Origin: Marivivens sp. LCG002
GTDB taxonomy: Bacteria > Pseudomonadota > Alphaproteobacteria > Rhodobacterales > Rhodobacteraceae
NCBI RefSeq assembly: GCF_030264275.1
Contig: NZ_CP127166.1
Location: 45,001-109,000 of the forward strand
Direction of reading: 5' to 3'
Length of the DNA stretch: 64,000 bases
The first letter of the stretch is position 1; each line of letters opens with the position of its first letter. The position numbers were made by a program, and so were the translations under genes. The notes under the pieces are model-generated. The model saw only the letters and a program-made list of their open reading frames with translations. It made no database searches and was not told the origin of the DNA. Shown piece after piece: positions 8,984 to 17,396 of this stretch.

Positions 8984-10561
8984 ATGCGGGCCCATTTCGA
9001 AAGTCCCTCGTGGCAGGATGCCAACCATGTGGCTCTTTCGCCGCTGTCCTTTCTCAAGCGGGCCGAGAGGGTTTACGCCGCTCGCCCCGCCACCACCTGC
9101 GGCGAGACCACGCGCAGTTGGAGCGAGGTCGGGCGTCGTTGCCGTGCGGTAGCGGCAGGGCTTGCGGCGCGCGGTGTCGGGATCGGGGATACGGTCGCGG
9201 TTCTTGCGCCCAATGGGCCCGAGCTCTTTGAATTGCACTACGCAGTGCCCTTGGCGGGCGCAGTGCTCAATGCCATCAACACGCGCCTCGACCCCGAGAC
9301 CGTGGCCTATATCCTCGGGCATTCGGACGCGGTGATGGTCATCGTCGATCCGACGCTCCGCGCGTTGCTGAACGATGCTTTGGCGCATCTGGGGCGCGAT
9401 TTGCCCGTTCTGGGGTTCGATGATTACGAGACGCTGGCCGCGCTTGAGCCGATGGACTGGACCCTTCCCAAGGACGAGGGACAGGCGCTTGCGCTCAATT
9501 ATACCTCGGGCACATCGGGCAAGCCCAAGGGCGTGATTTATCATCACCGCGGGGCCTATCTTATGGCGATGGGATCGGTCGCGGGCTGGGCATTGCCGCC
9601 GCATCCGACCTATCTGTCGGTCGTGCCAATGTTCCATTGCAACGGCTGGAACCATCCTTGGGCGATGGCCATCGTCGGCGCGCATATGATCTTTGTGCGA
9701 GAGGCGACACCCGCGAACCTTCTGGCCGCCATAGCAATGCACAAGGTCACGCATTTCGGCGCCGCGCCGATCGTGTTGCAAATGCTGTGCGAGCAGGCGC
9801 AAGAGCGGTTCTCTCCTGTCGTCAAGGTTCTGACCGCAGGGGCTCCGCCGCCGCCTTCCGTTCTTGAAAAAGCGGCGCTCCTCGGCATGGAGGTGATGCA
9901 GGTCTATGGTCTGACCGAAACCTATGGGCATATCGCACAGTGTCTTTGGCAGGAGGAATGGGAGACGCTTTCCCCCGAGGCCCGCGCCGAGCGTCAGGCC
10001 CAGCAGGGCGTTGCCTTCCCGATGGTCGAGGATATCCGCGTGGTCGATCGCAGCAGCGGGCAGGATGTGCCGCAAGACGGGCTGACCCAAGGCGAGATCG
10101 CCATTCGCGGCAACACCGTCATGAAAGGCTATTACAAGGACGAGGCCGCCACGGCCCAAGCCTTTGACGGAGGCTGGTTCTGGTCGGGGGATGCGGCGGT
10201 CGTGCATCCCGACGGTTACATCCAGATCCGCGACCGTCTCAAGGACGTGATCATCTCGGGCGGCGAGAATATCTCGTCCGTCGAAGTGGAAGCGGTGCTT
10301 TATCGCCACCCCGCGGTTCAGGCCGCTGCGGTTGTCGCGCGCCCCCATGCGAGATGGGGCGAAAGCCCCTGCGCCTTTGTCGAACTGCGCGAGGGCGCTG
10401 CACCGACCGAGGCGGAAATCATCGGGTTCTGCCGCGAGCGGATCGCCCATTTCAAGGCGCCCAAGACCGTGGTCTTTGGTCCCCTGCCCAAAACCGCCAC
10501 TGGCAAGATCCAGAAATTTGTGCTTCGTCAGGCGGCACGAGACATGGGAGAGCAAACGTGA
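8984..10561 (+). CDS. dmdB: Acyl-CoA ligase, 3-methylmercaptopropionate-CoA ligase type
   Basis: This 525-aa ANL-superfamily enzyme activates a short acid to its CoA thioester via an adenylate. The AMP-binding P-loop YTSGTSGKPKG lies near residue 173. The MQVYGLTETYG block and the C-terminal SGGENISSVEVE and KTATGKIQK motifs, with the catalytic lysine, are all present. In this setting the substrate would be 3-methylmercaptopropionate (MMPA), as for DmdB. The start at 8984 lies 5 nt after the dmdA-like stop. The stop overlaps the GTG start of the dehydrogenase gene by 4 nt. Confidence 0.82.
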   Translation: MRAHFESPSWQDANHVALSPLSFLKRAERVYAARPATTCGETTRSWSEVGRRCRAVAAGLAARGVGIGDTVAVLAPNGPELFELHYAVPLAGAVLNAINTRLDPETVAYILGHSDAVMVIVDPTLRALLNDALAHLGRDLPVLGFDDYETLAALEPMDWTLPKDEGQALALNYTSGTSGKPKGVIYHHRGAYLMAMGSVAGWALPPHPTYLSVVPMFHCNGWNHPWAMAIVGAHMIFVREATPANLLAAIAMHKVTHFGAAPIVLQMLCEQAQERFSPVVKVLTAGAPPPPSVLEKAALLGMEVMQVYGLTETYGHIAQCLWQEEWETLSPEARAERQAQQGVAFPMVEDIRVVDRSSGQDVPQDGLTQGEIAIRGNTVMKGYYKDEAATAQAFDGGWFWSGDAAVVHPDGYIQIRDRLKDVIISGGENISSVEVEAVLYRHPAVQAAAVVARPHARWGESPCAFVELREGAAPTEAEIIGFCRERIAHFKAPKTVVFGPLPKTATGKIQKFVLRQAARDMGEQT

Positions 10562-12201
10562 CCTTTGAAGCCCCTCTGGACGATCTTTTGTTCAACATCG
10601 CCGCCATCGCCGGCAGCGACGAAGATCCTGATGTCACCGCAGCCGTTCTTGGCGAATTCGGGCGTTTTTGCGCCGAAGAGATCGCCCCGCTCAACGCGTC
10701 CGGAGACCGCGAGAGTTCGCACTGCGAAGCGGGGCAGGTGAAGACGCCCAAAGGGTTCCGCGAGGCCTATGCCAAATTCATCGAGATGGAATGGCAGGGG
10801 CTGGTCCATCCGTCCGAATTCGGCGGACAGGGTTTGCCCAGAGCGGTCGGTGCGGCGGCGGGCGAAATTCTGAACGCCGCCAATATGAGCTTTGCGCTTT
10901 GTCCTTTGCTCACCGACGGGGCTATCGAGGCGTTGAACCACTTCGGCTCGGACGAGATCAAGGCGCGCTATCTTCCCGATCTGGTTTCGGGTCGCTGGAC
11001 GGGGACGATGAACCTGACCGAACCGCAGGCGGGCAGCGATCTTGCGCTCTTGCGTGCCCGCGCCGAGGCACAGGCGGATGGGACCTATCGCATCACGGGC
11101 ACCAAGATTTTCATCACCTATGGTGAGCATGATCTGTCCGACAACATCATTCATCTCGTTCTTGCGCGCACGCCCGATGCGCCCGAGGGCATCAAGGGGA
11201 TCAGTCTTTTCGTGGTGCCCAAGGTTCTCTTGGACGGCACCCGTAACGCCATTCGCTGCCAAAGCATCGAGCACAAGCTCGGCGTCCGCGCGAGCCCGAC
11301 CTGTGTTCTTGAATACGAGGGCGCGACGGGGTTTCTCATCGGCCGCGAAAACGCGGGTCTTGAGTATATGTTCACCATGATGAACGCCGCCCGTTTTGCG
11401 GTCGGTGTGCAAGGCAACGCGATTTCCGAACGCGCCTATCAACAGGCGCTTGCCTATGCCGAGACCCGTGTTCAAGGACGCCCCGTCGACGGGAGCGCCA
11501 ATACCGCCGTCACCATCGCCCATCACCCCGATGTGCGCCGCATGCTGATGCAGATGCGGGCCTTGACCCAAGGCGGACGGTCCCTTGCGGCCTATACCGC
11601 TGGTCTTCAGGACAGGGGCGAAACCACGCTGGCCGAGTTTATGGTCCCGCTGGTCAAAGGCTTTTGCACCGAAAAGTCGCTCGAGGTCACATCGCTCGGG
11701 GTGCAGATCCATGGCGGCATGGGCTTTATCGAGGAAACGGGCGCCGCCCAGCATTATCGCGATGCGCGGATTTTGCCGATCTATGAAGGCACGACCGCTA
11801 TTCAGGCCAACGATCTTCTGGGCCGCAAAACGCTCCGTGATCAAGGCGCCACTGCGACCCGTCTTGCGGGGATGATCGCCGCGACCGAAGCCGAGCTGCG
11901 CAATGGCGGGGCAGAGGCGCAAGCGATGGCCGACCGTCTGGCCGAAGCACGCGAGGATTTCCAAAGCACTGTTGCGCATCTTTTGCAGGCGGGACCCAAT
12001 GAGGCCTTTGGCGCGGCTGTTCCCTATCTCATGCTGGCGGGCAATCTGGTTGCGGGCTGGCAGATGGCCCGCGCCTACCTTGCGGCCGGAGAGGCAAACA
12101 GCCCCTTCCTTATCGACAAGATCGCCACGGCGCGGTTTTACATCCATCACATTCTGCCGGAGACCGGATTGCTGCGCGCGCGTGCAACAGCCGGACTTTG
12201 A
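10558..12201 (+). CDS. dmdC: Acyl-CoA dehydrogenase, MMPA-CoA dehydrogenase type
   Basis: This 547-aa FAD enzyme of the acyl-CoA dehydrogenase family has the long C-terminal extension typical of DmdC-like proteins. Visible blocks are MNLTEPQAGSDLA (FAD/substrate loop), EHKLGVRASPTC, QIHGGMGFIEETG and the catalytic-base region YEGTTAIQANDLLGRK with Glu near 410. The start is GTG at 10558, overlapping the upstream stop (GTGA), which implies translational coupling; no better start lies near. Predicted reaction: MMPA-CoA to methylthioacryloyl-CoA. The N-terminus is somewhat shorter than usual for the family. Confidence 0.83.
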   Translation: MTFEAPLDDLLFNIAAIAGSDEDPDVTAAVLGEFGRFCAEEIAPLNASGDRESSHCEAGQVKTPKGFREAYAKFIEMEWQGLVHPSEFGGQGLPRAVGAAAGEILNAANMSFALCPLLTDGAIEALNHFGSDEIKARYLPDLVSGRWTGTMNLTEPQAGSDLALLRARAEAQADGTYRITGTKIFITYGEHDLSDNIIHLVLARTPDAPEGIKGISLFVVPKVLLDGTRNAIRCQSIEHKLGVRASPTCVLEYEGATGFLIGRENAGLEYMFTMMNAARFAVGVQGNAISERAYQQALAYAETRVQGRPVDGSANTAVTIAHHPDVRRMLMQMRALTQGGRSLAAYTAGLQDRGETTLAEFMVPLVKGFCTEKSLEVTSLGVQIHGGMGFIEETGAAQHYRDARILPIYEGTTAIQANDLLGRKTLRDQGATATRLAGMIAATEAELRNGGAEAQAMADRLAEAREDFQSTVAHLLQAGPNEAFGAAVPYLMLAGNLVAGWQMARAYLAAGEANSPFLIDKIATARFYIHHILPETGLLRARATAGL

Positions 12202-12225
12202 CACTCTGACGAAAGGACCGATCCA

Positions 12226-13032
12226 ATGACCGTTCAAATCGACCCCGCCCGCTTCCGGAACCTTGATCTCGTGGCGCATGACGACGGCGTCTGGGTGGTC
12301 ACTCTGAACCGCCCCAACAAGCGCAACGCGCTCGATGCCCAATCGATCGAAGAGCTGGTCGAGTTTTTCTCGACCGCCCCGCGCGCGGGAATCCGTGCGG
12401 TCGTGCTTGCGGGGGCAGGGGATCATTTCTGTGCGGGTCTCGATCTTGTCGAGCATCATGATGCCGACCGCAGCCCCGCCGAGTTCATGCATCTGTGCCT
12501 GCGCTGGCATGAGGCTTTCAACAAGATGGAATACGGCGGCGTTCCCGTGATTGCCGCTCTCAAAGGGGCGGTCGTCGGCGGCGGGCTGGAGCTTGCCAGT
12601 GCGGCCCATGTCCGCGTGATGGACGAAAGCACCTATTTCGCGCTCCCCGAAGGACAGCGCGGTCTCTTTACAGGGGGCGGGGCCACGATCCGCGTTGCCG
12701 ATCTCGTCGGTAAAGCACGGATGATCGACATGATGCTCACGGGGCGGGTCTATCAGGGGCAGGAGGCCGTCGATCTCGGCCTTGCGCAATACCGCGTCGA
12801 AGGGTCGAGCCTTGATAAGGCGATGGAGCTGGCGCGCAAGGCGGCGCAGAACCTACCGCTGACCAACTTTGCCATCTGCTCGGGTATCAGCCATATGCAG
12901 AACATGTCCGCTCTGGACGCCGCCTATGCCGAGGCAGTCCTTGCGGGTGTCGTCAACACCCAGCCCGATGCGCGTTCGCGTCTTGCGGCCTTTGCCGACA
13001 AATCCGCTGCGCGGGTGAGACCCAACAGCTAG
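12226..13032 (+). CDS. dmdD: Enoyl-CoA hydratase family, methylthioacryloyl-CoA hydratase type
   Basis: This 268-aa crotonase-fold enzyme has the CoA-binding block HFCAGLDL, the oxyanion region [12 protein letters not shown], and two glutamates, Glu122 (GGGLE) and Glu142 (PEGQRG). These sit one residue from the Glu121/Glu141 pair known as catalytic in Ruegeria DmdD. DmdD hydrates methylthioacryloyl-CoA and releases methanethiol, acetaldehyde and CoA. As last gene of the operon it completes the demethylation pathway. Function as a general enoyl-CoA hydratase cannot be excluded from sequence alone. Confidence 0.82.
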   Translation: MTVQIDPARFRNLDLVAHDDGVWVVTLNRPNKRNALDAQSIEELVEFFSTAPRAGIRAVVLAGAGDHFCAGLDLVEHHDADRSPAEFMHLCLRWHEAFNKMEYGGVPVIAALKGAVVGGGLELASAAHVRVMDESTYFALPEGQRGLFTGGGATIRVADLVGKARMIDMMLTGRVYQGQEAVDLGLAQYRVEGSSLDKAMELARKAAQNLPLTNFAICSGISHMQNMSALDAAYAEAVLAGVVNTQPDARSRLAAFADKSAARVRPNS

Positions 13033-13041
13033 GTCAGCACC

Positions 13042-13065
13042 AAAGGCGGCCCAAAGGCCGCCTTT
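13042..13065. terminator. Bidirectional intrinsic terminator
   Basis: AAAGGCGGCC-CAAA-GGCCGCCTTT forms a 10-bp stem with A/T-rich flanks on both sides. It lies between the convergent dmdD-like gene and the small lipoprotein gene, so it can end both transcripts. Confidence 0.85.
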
Positions 13066-13068
13066 GCC

Positions 13069-13380
13069 CTAGTCGGCGCATTTGACGGCATAGTCCTTGG
13101 TGTCAAAGCGGCCTTCTTTGTCCTGAAAATAGCCTTTGCTGCGCAAACAAGCCTTGAGCATTCCGCAGGAAGGAAGCGATTCCTCGCGATAGTTCACGCC
13201 CATGCGCGAGAGGCCCCCAACGGTGACGGGGCTGCTTGTGTCTTGGGCGCAGCTATAGAACACCTTGGCGAATTGCTGCTCGGTGGCCGTTGCAGGGCCG
13301 TCATATTTGTATTTATCGCCAAAGCCCATGCAGCTTGCCAAGACCGTCAAGCCGACGAATGCTATTGCAGATTTACGCAT
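13069..13380 (-). CDS. Small putative lipoprotein, unknown function
   Basis: This 103-aa protein starts with a short signal sequence and a lipobox (LASC, Cys17), so it is probably lipid-anchored in the cell envelope. The mature part has four more cysteines (in YSCAQD, LPSCGML, KACLRS and VKCAD), suggesting two disulfide bonds in the periplasm. I do not recognise the family. It stands alone between converging and diverging neighbours. Confidence 0.72.
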   Translation of the reverse strand: MRKSAIAFVGLTVLASCMGFGDKYKYDGPATATEQQFAKVFYSCAQDTSSPVTVGGLSRMGVNYREESLPSCGMLKACLRSKGYFQDKEGRFDTKDYAVKCAD

Positions 13381-13470
13381 TTTGACCTCGTGAGATTCAG
13401 CGCTTTGCAGGAGTTGCGAATGTCATTTCATTCCTTGGGAAAGACGTCAATCGGTCAAGCGCTTTCCCTG

Positions 13471-14535
13471 TCAGGCCGATTTCGGAACGGCCCAGACCTC
13501 GGCGGGTTCAAGCGCACGAAAGCGCTCTTGCGCGATGTTTTCCGCATCGAGCGCGAGCCCCAGCGCGATTTTCGGATCATCGCGTCCTTCGTTGGTGAGT
13601 TGGATCGTGCCCCAATGGTGGCCGATGGCAAAGTCCGCCCCCATAAGCTTGAACCCCTCGACCGCTTCGGCGGGGTTCTGGTGCTGGTCGGCCATGAACC
13701 ACTGCGGATCATAAGCCCCGATGGGGAGAAGCGCCATGCGGATGCGTCCGAAGTCGGAGGCCAGCGTTCGATAGGGGCGGCCCTTGTCGAAGCCCGTATC
13801 GCCGATGAAAAGCAAAGCGCCGTCAGGTCCCGTCAGAACGAAAGAGGCCCAGAGCGCCATCGAACGATCCGTCACGCCGCGCGCGCCCCAGTGGTGGCAC
13901 GGCACGCAATGCACCTCGAACGGGCCGTTTCGGGTTTTCTGTCCCCAATCAAGGACTTCGGTCCTGAGCCCTGTGCTCTTGATGATCGTGTCGTTGCCGA
14001 GGGGGGTGATCACCAGAGGATCATGAACGGCCTTCAAGCGCTTGAGCGTGGCAAGGTCCATGTGATCATAATGGCAATGGGACAAGAGGATCACGTCGAT
14101 CGGCGGCAGGTCTTCAAACGCGATGCCCGGTTTGATCACCCGCTTGGGGCCCGCAAAGGAAACGGGCGAAGCGCGCTCCGACCAGAAGGGATCGGTGAGG
14201 ATGTTCATCCCTTGGCTCTGGATCAGCATCGTCGCGTGGCCCACCATCGTGATGGTAAGATCCGAAACCCGCGCCGCAGGCTTTGCGGTCTGGGCGAGGG
14301 GGATGGTCTCGGGCCAAACCTGCGGCTTGGGACCGTTGCGCCATTTCCAGAGGTCCGCCATGCCCTTGGGCGGTGCACCATCGGGATTGAAAAACCTCAC
14401 GCCATCAAAGTGATCGGAAACGGGGCCGTTGTAATAGCGGTTATTGGTCATGCGCACGGTATATGTGGTGCCTCCTGCGAGGGTCGAAACGCCGCACAGA
14501 GCGGCAGCGGAACGTAAGAAAGCGCGGCGGTTCAT
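13471..14535 (-). CDS. Metallo-beta-lactamase-fold hydrolase, NAPE-PLD/RomA-like, exported
   Basis: This 354-aa protein starts with a twin-arginine-like signal (MNRRAFLRSAAALCG). It has the metal-binding signature HCHYDHMD, later HHWGARG and the IGDTGFDKG strand of the beta-lactamase-fold family. The general arrangement (VGHATMLIQSQGMNILTDPF) matches the UlaG/RomA/NAPE-phospholipase D-like branch, which hydrolyses phosphodiesters or acts in envelope functions. Substrate is unknown. It is probably periplasmic or membrane-anchored. Confidence 0.82.
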   Translation of the reverse strand: MNRRAFLRSAAALCGVSTLAGGTTYTVRMTNNRYYNGPVSDHFDGVRFFNPDGAPPKGMADLWKWRNGPKPQVWPETIPLAQTAKPAARVSDLTITMVGHATMLIQSQGMNILTDPFWSERASPVSFAGPKRVIKPGIAFEDLPPIDVILLSHCHYDHMDLATLKRLKAVHDPLVITPLGNDTIIKSTGLRTEVLDWGQKTRNGPFEVHCVPCHHWGARGVTDRSMALWASFVLTGPDGALLFIGDTGFDKGRPYRTLASDFGRIRMALLPIGAYDPQWFMADQHQNPAEAVEGFKLMGADFAIGHHWGTIQLTNEGRDDPKIALGLALDAENIAQERFRALEPAEVWAVPKSA

Positions 14536-14619
14536 GGGGAAAGGAATGCTTTTGGTTGGACTATCCCAAACAGATAGGGCCGATCGCAGCGATTGGAACA
14601 GAGCCGCGCCGAGAAAACG

Positions 14620-14645
14620 AAAAAGCCCGACCGAAGTCGGGCCTT
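14620..14645 (-). terminator. Intrinsic terminator of the fumarase gene
   Basis: Read on the minus strand, GCCCGAC-TTCG-GTCGGGC is followed by TTTTTCGTTTTC. It lies 23 nt after the fumarase stop and is a clear rho-independent terminator. Confidence 0.88.
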
Positions 14646-14667
14646 TCCCTGAACTTTGCCTTTGGCC

Positions 14668-16173
14668 TTAGGCCTTGACGTATTCGCGGCGCCACGCAGC
14701 AGGACCCGTTTTGTGGATCGAGTTGCCTTGGGTATCGACGGCCACGGTGACGGGCATGTCTTCTACGCGAAGCTTGTAGATCGCTTCCATCCCGAGATCC
14801 TGGAAGGCAATCGGAGCCGCTTCCTTGATCGCTTTGGACACGAGATAGGCCGCGCCGCCCACCGCGATGAGATAGGCAGCCTTGTGCTTGGCAATGGCTT
14901 CAAGGCCCACTGCACCGCGCTCGGCTTTGCCGATCATCACCTTGAGACCCGTCTGGGCAAGGATCTGGTCGGTGAATTTGTCCATACGGGTCGAGGTGGT
15001 CGGACCTGCAGGCCCGATGACTTCGTCGCCGACGGCATCAACGGGACCGACGTAATAGATCGCCTTGCCCTTGAGATCGACAGGGAGCTCTTCGCCGCGG
15101 TTGAGCATATCGGTCATCCGCTTGTGCGCCGCGTCACGGCCCGTATAGAGCGTGCCCGACACAAGAAGCGTATCGCCCGGCTTGAGGCTGTCGAGCACGT
15201 CTTGGTTCAGATCGTCGAGGTCGAGCTTTTTCGCATGTGCGCTGGCCTGATCGAGAAGGATCTCGGGCCAATCGCTGAGGTCGGGCGGGGTAAAGGTCGC
15301 AGGACCCGAGCCGTCGAGCACGAAATGCGTGTGACGCGTGGCGGCACAGTTCGGGATAAGACCAACGGGGAGCGATGCCGCGTGGGTCGGGTAGGAGTGG
15401 ATTTTCACGTCGAGAACGGTAGTGATACCGCCAAGACCCTGTGCCCCGATGCCAAGCGCGTTGACGCGATCCGCAATCTCGATCCGAAGCTCTTCGGTGC
15501 GGTTTTGCGGTCCACGGCGGCGGATTTCAGGAAGGTCGATGTCGTCGTTCAGCGACATCTTGGCCATCTTCATCGCCTTGTCCGCGCCGCCGCCGATGCC
15601 GATCCCGAGGATACCGGGCGGACACCAGCCGGCGCCCATCTTCTCGACTTCGGAGACAACCCAATCGGCAACCGAAGCCGAGGGGTTCAGAACGGTAAAG
15701 CGCGACTTGTTTTCCGAGCCGCCACCCTTGGCCGAGACGTGAACCTTGATCTTGTCGCCAGCGACCATATCGACGGTGAGCATGGCGGGGGTGTTGTCGC
15801 CCGAGTTCTTGCGGCTGTCGAAGGGATCGCGCACGACCGAGGCCCGAAGCGGGTTGGTGTCGAGCTTATAGGCCTTGCGGACCGCATCATCGACGATGTC
15901 CTGAAGCGGGCGGGTGCTGTCGATGCGGGCTTCCGCGCCGATCTCGATCGCCACATTCGCGGTGCCCGTATCCTGACAGATCGGACGGCGACCAAGCGCA
16001 CACATGCGCGAGTTCACAAGGATCTGGGCCATGGCTGCTTTTGCACCGGGGTTTTCTTCGACTTCCCAAGCGGCCGCCATCGCGCGGATGAAATCCGGCG
16101 GATGATAATACGAGATATACTGGAAAGCTTCGGCGATCGAGTTGATCAGATCGTCTTCGCGGATGATGTTCAT
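14668..16173 (-). CDS. fumA: Class I fumarate hydratase (iron-sulfur)
   Basis: This 501-aa enzyme interconverts fumarate and malate in the TCA cycle using a [4Fe-4S] cluster. The N-terminal domain carries the PICQDTGTANV block, with the cluster cysteine near residue 88, and KGGGSENKSRF. The C-terminal domain carries GPTTSTRMDKF. The start at 16173 (MNIIREDD) is preferred because an AGGAAGAG ribosome site precedes it; the open frame continues 17 codons upstream without family sequence. Stand-alone gene with its own terminator. Confidence 0.92.
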   Translation of the reverse strand: MNIIREDDLINSIAEAFQYISYYHPPDFIRAMAAAWEVEENPGAKAAMAQILVNSRMCALGRRPICQDTGTANVAIEIGAEARIDSTRPLQDIVDDAVRKAYKLDTNPLRASVVRDPFDSRKNSGDNTPAMLTVDMVAGDKIKVHVSAKGGGSENKSRFTVLNPSASVADWVVSEVEKMGAGWCPPGILGIGIGGGADKAMKMAKMSLNDDIDLPEIRRRGPQNRTEELRIEIADRVNALGIGAQGLGGITTVLDVKIHSYPTHAASLPVGLIPNCAATRHTHFVLDGSGPATFTPPDLSDWPEILLDQASAHAKKLDLDDLNQDVLDSLKPGDTLLVSGTLYTGRDAAHKRMTDMLNRGEELPVDLKGKAIYYVGPVDAVGDEVIGPAGPTTSTRMDKFTDQILAQTGLKVMIGKAERGAVGLEAIAKHKAAYLIAVGGAAYLVSKAIKEAAPIAFQDLGMEAIYKLRVEDMPVTVAVDTQGNSIHKTGPAAWRREYVKA

Positions 16174-16346
16174 CGTTGGCTCTCTTCCTTGGTTCGGGGT
16201 CGCTGACGATAGTAACGACAACAAACCCCAGACGTAACAGCAATGTGGTCACAATCGTGGCACAAGATGTCGCGTAGAAAGCATGTTTCGACAGAGCCGA
16301 CAATCTTTTACGGCATGCAAATGCATACCGAATGCAACTGTTAGGG

Positions 16347-16595
16347 CTAACTACTGTTTCTTCGAACCAGACAAGGCGTAATCAGGCGGTGTTCTGCCGT
16401 GGTGCGCCCGTCGATACGGCCCAGAAGCGTGCTCACCGCCGCCCGCGCAAGCGACTCGGTGTTCTGGTCGATACTGCTCAGGTTGATCATCTCGAGAGCG
16501 GCAAGCGTGTTGTTGTCATAACCGACCACCGCAATGTCTTCGGGCACCCTTAGCCCCAGCAACCGAACGTGTCCCTGTAACGGACGGACAACGCC
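16347..16595 (-). pseudogene. LacI-family regulator, C-terminal remnant
   Basis: About 70 residues match the end of LacI regulators (LRVPEDIAVVGYDNN, SSIDQNTESLARAAV, ending LVRRNSS). The DNA-binding domain and most of the ligand domain are missing. Upstream, the frame loses family character after a few codons and meets a stop at 16596-16598. No matching N-terminal part lies nearby. It is best read as the relic of a deleted regulator gene, possibly together with the operon it controlled. Confidence 0.75.
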
Positions 16596-16706
16596 TCATT
16601 GCCTATGCGTCCGAGTGGAAGGCAATGCTAAGGCAATAAAAGCAACGCTTTACTCGGCAAAGCTGCTGGCCCTAGTATCCACCCGTAACGGACAACGAGG
16701 ATCATC

Positions 16707-17396
16707 GTGCTTATACGGGTGGGCCACGAGCGGTCGCTTCAGATGGATCTCATGCTTGCGGGATGGATGTCGTTCATCGCGGGCGCTCTCAACGCGGTCG
16801 GGTTCCTCATCGCGGGATCGTTCACGGCGAATATGACGGGCAATATCTCGATGTTCGTCGAGCATCTGGCCGACCGTGACACCATCCTTGCGCTGTCCTT
16901 TGCAGGGTTGGTGCTGACCTTTATCATCGGGGCGACCTTTGCCGCTTTGGTCATTCAAACGGGCGAAGCGCGCGGTGTGCGGAGCATCTACGGCTGGGTC
17001 ACTGCGATGGAAGCTGCTATCCTGATCGCGCTCGGCGCGGCCTTTCTCATCGGTCCCGCTTGGGCAGAGGAAACCCATCTCGTCATCGTGCTCAGCTTTG
17101 TCATGGGGCTTCAGAACGCAATGACCACCATGATTTCCAAAGCCCGCGTGCGCACCACCCATGCCTCTGGCATGGCGACGGATCTGGGGATCGAGATTGC
17201 CGCGCTGATGGGGCGGGGACAGGATCGGTCCGACACGATGGCGAAATTCAAGCTCCACAGCCTTACGCTTTTCAGCTTTGCCCTCGGTGGCCTCGGCGGG
17301 GTGTTCGGCTATCTGTGGGTCTCGAACTGGCTCTTCGTGATTTCGGGGGCGATGCTCGTCTTCATCGCCCTTCCGACGCTACTTCTGCGGGATTAG
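16707..17396 (+). CDS. DUF1275 (YoaK) family membrane protein
   Basis: This 229-aa integral membrane protein has about six hydrophobic helices and the DUF1275 blocks GWMSFIAGALNAVGFL, FTANMTGNIS, FVMGLQNAMT and THASGMATDLG. The start is GTG at 16707 with GAGG 6 nt upstream. The family is widespread, related to small transporters, and has no firm function. The stop overlaps the end of the convergent GlpD gene by 4 nt. Confidence 0.85.
   Translation: MLIRVGHERSLQMDLMLAGWMSFIAGALNAVGFLIAGSFTANMTGNISMFVEHLADRDTILALSFAGLVLTFIIGATFAALVIQTGEARGVRSIYGWVTAMEAAILIALGAAFLIGPAWAEETHLVIVLSFVMGLQNAMTTMISKARVRTTHASGMATDLGIEIAALMGRGQDRSDTMAKFKLHSLTLFSFALGGLGGVFGYLWVSNWLFVISGAMLVFIALPTLLLRD

Noticed and set aside
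7762-9057. Upstream extension of the LysR frame to a 728-codon protein
   Set aside because: The extra part is antisense to the dmdA-like gene and has no domain; LysR proteins begin at the HTH, here at 7761.
10528-12789. A 753-codon frame antisense to the dmdC- and dmdD-like genes
   Set aside because: It covers two well-supported genes and carries no recognisable family motif; it comes from third-position G/C bias.
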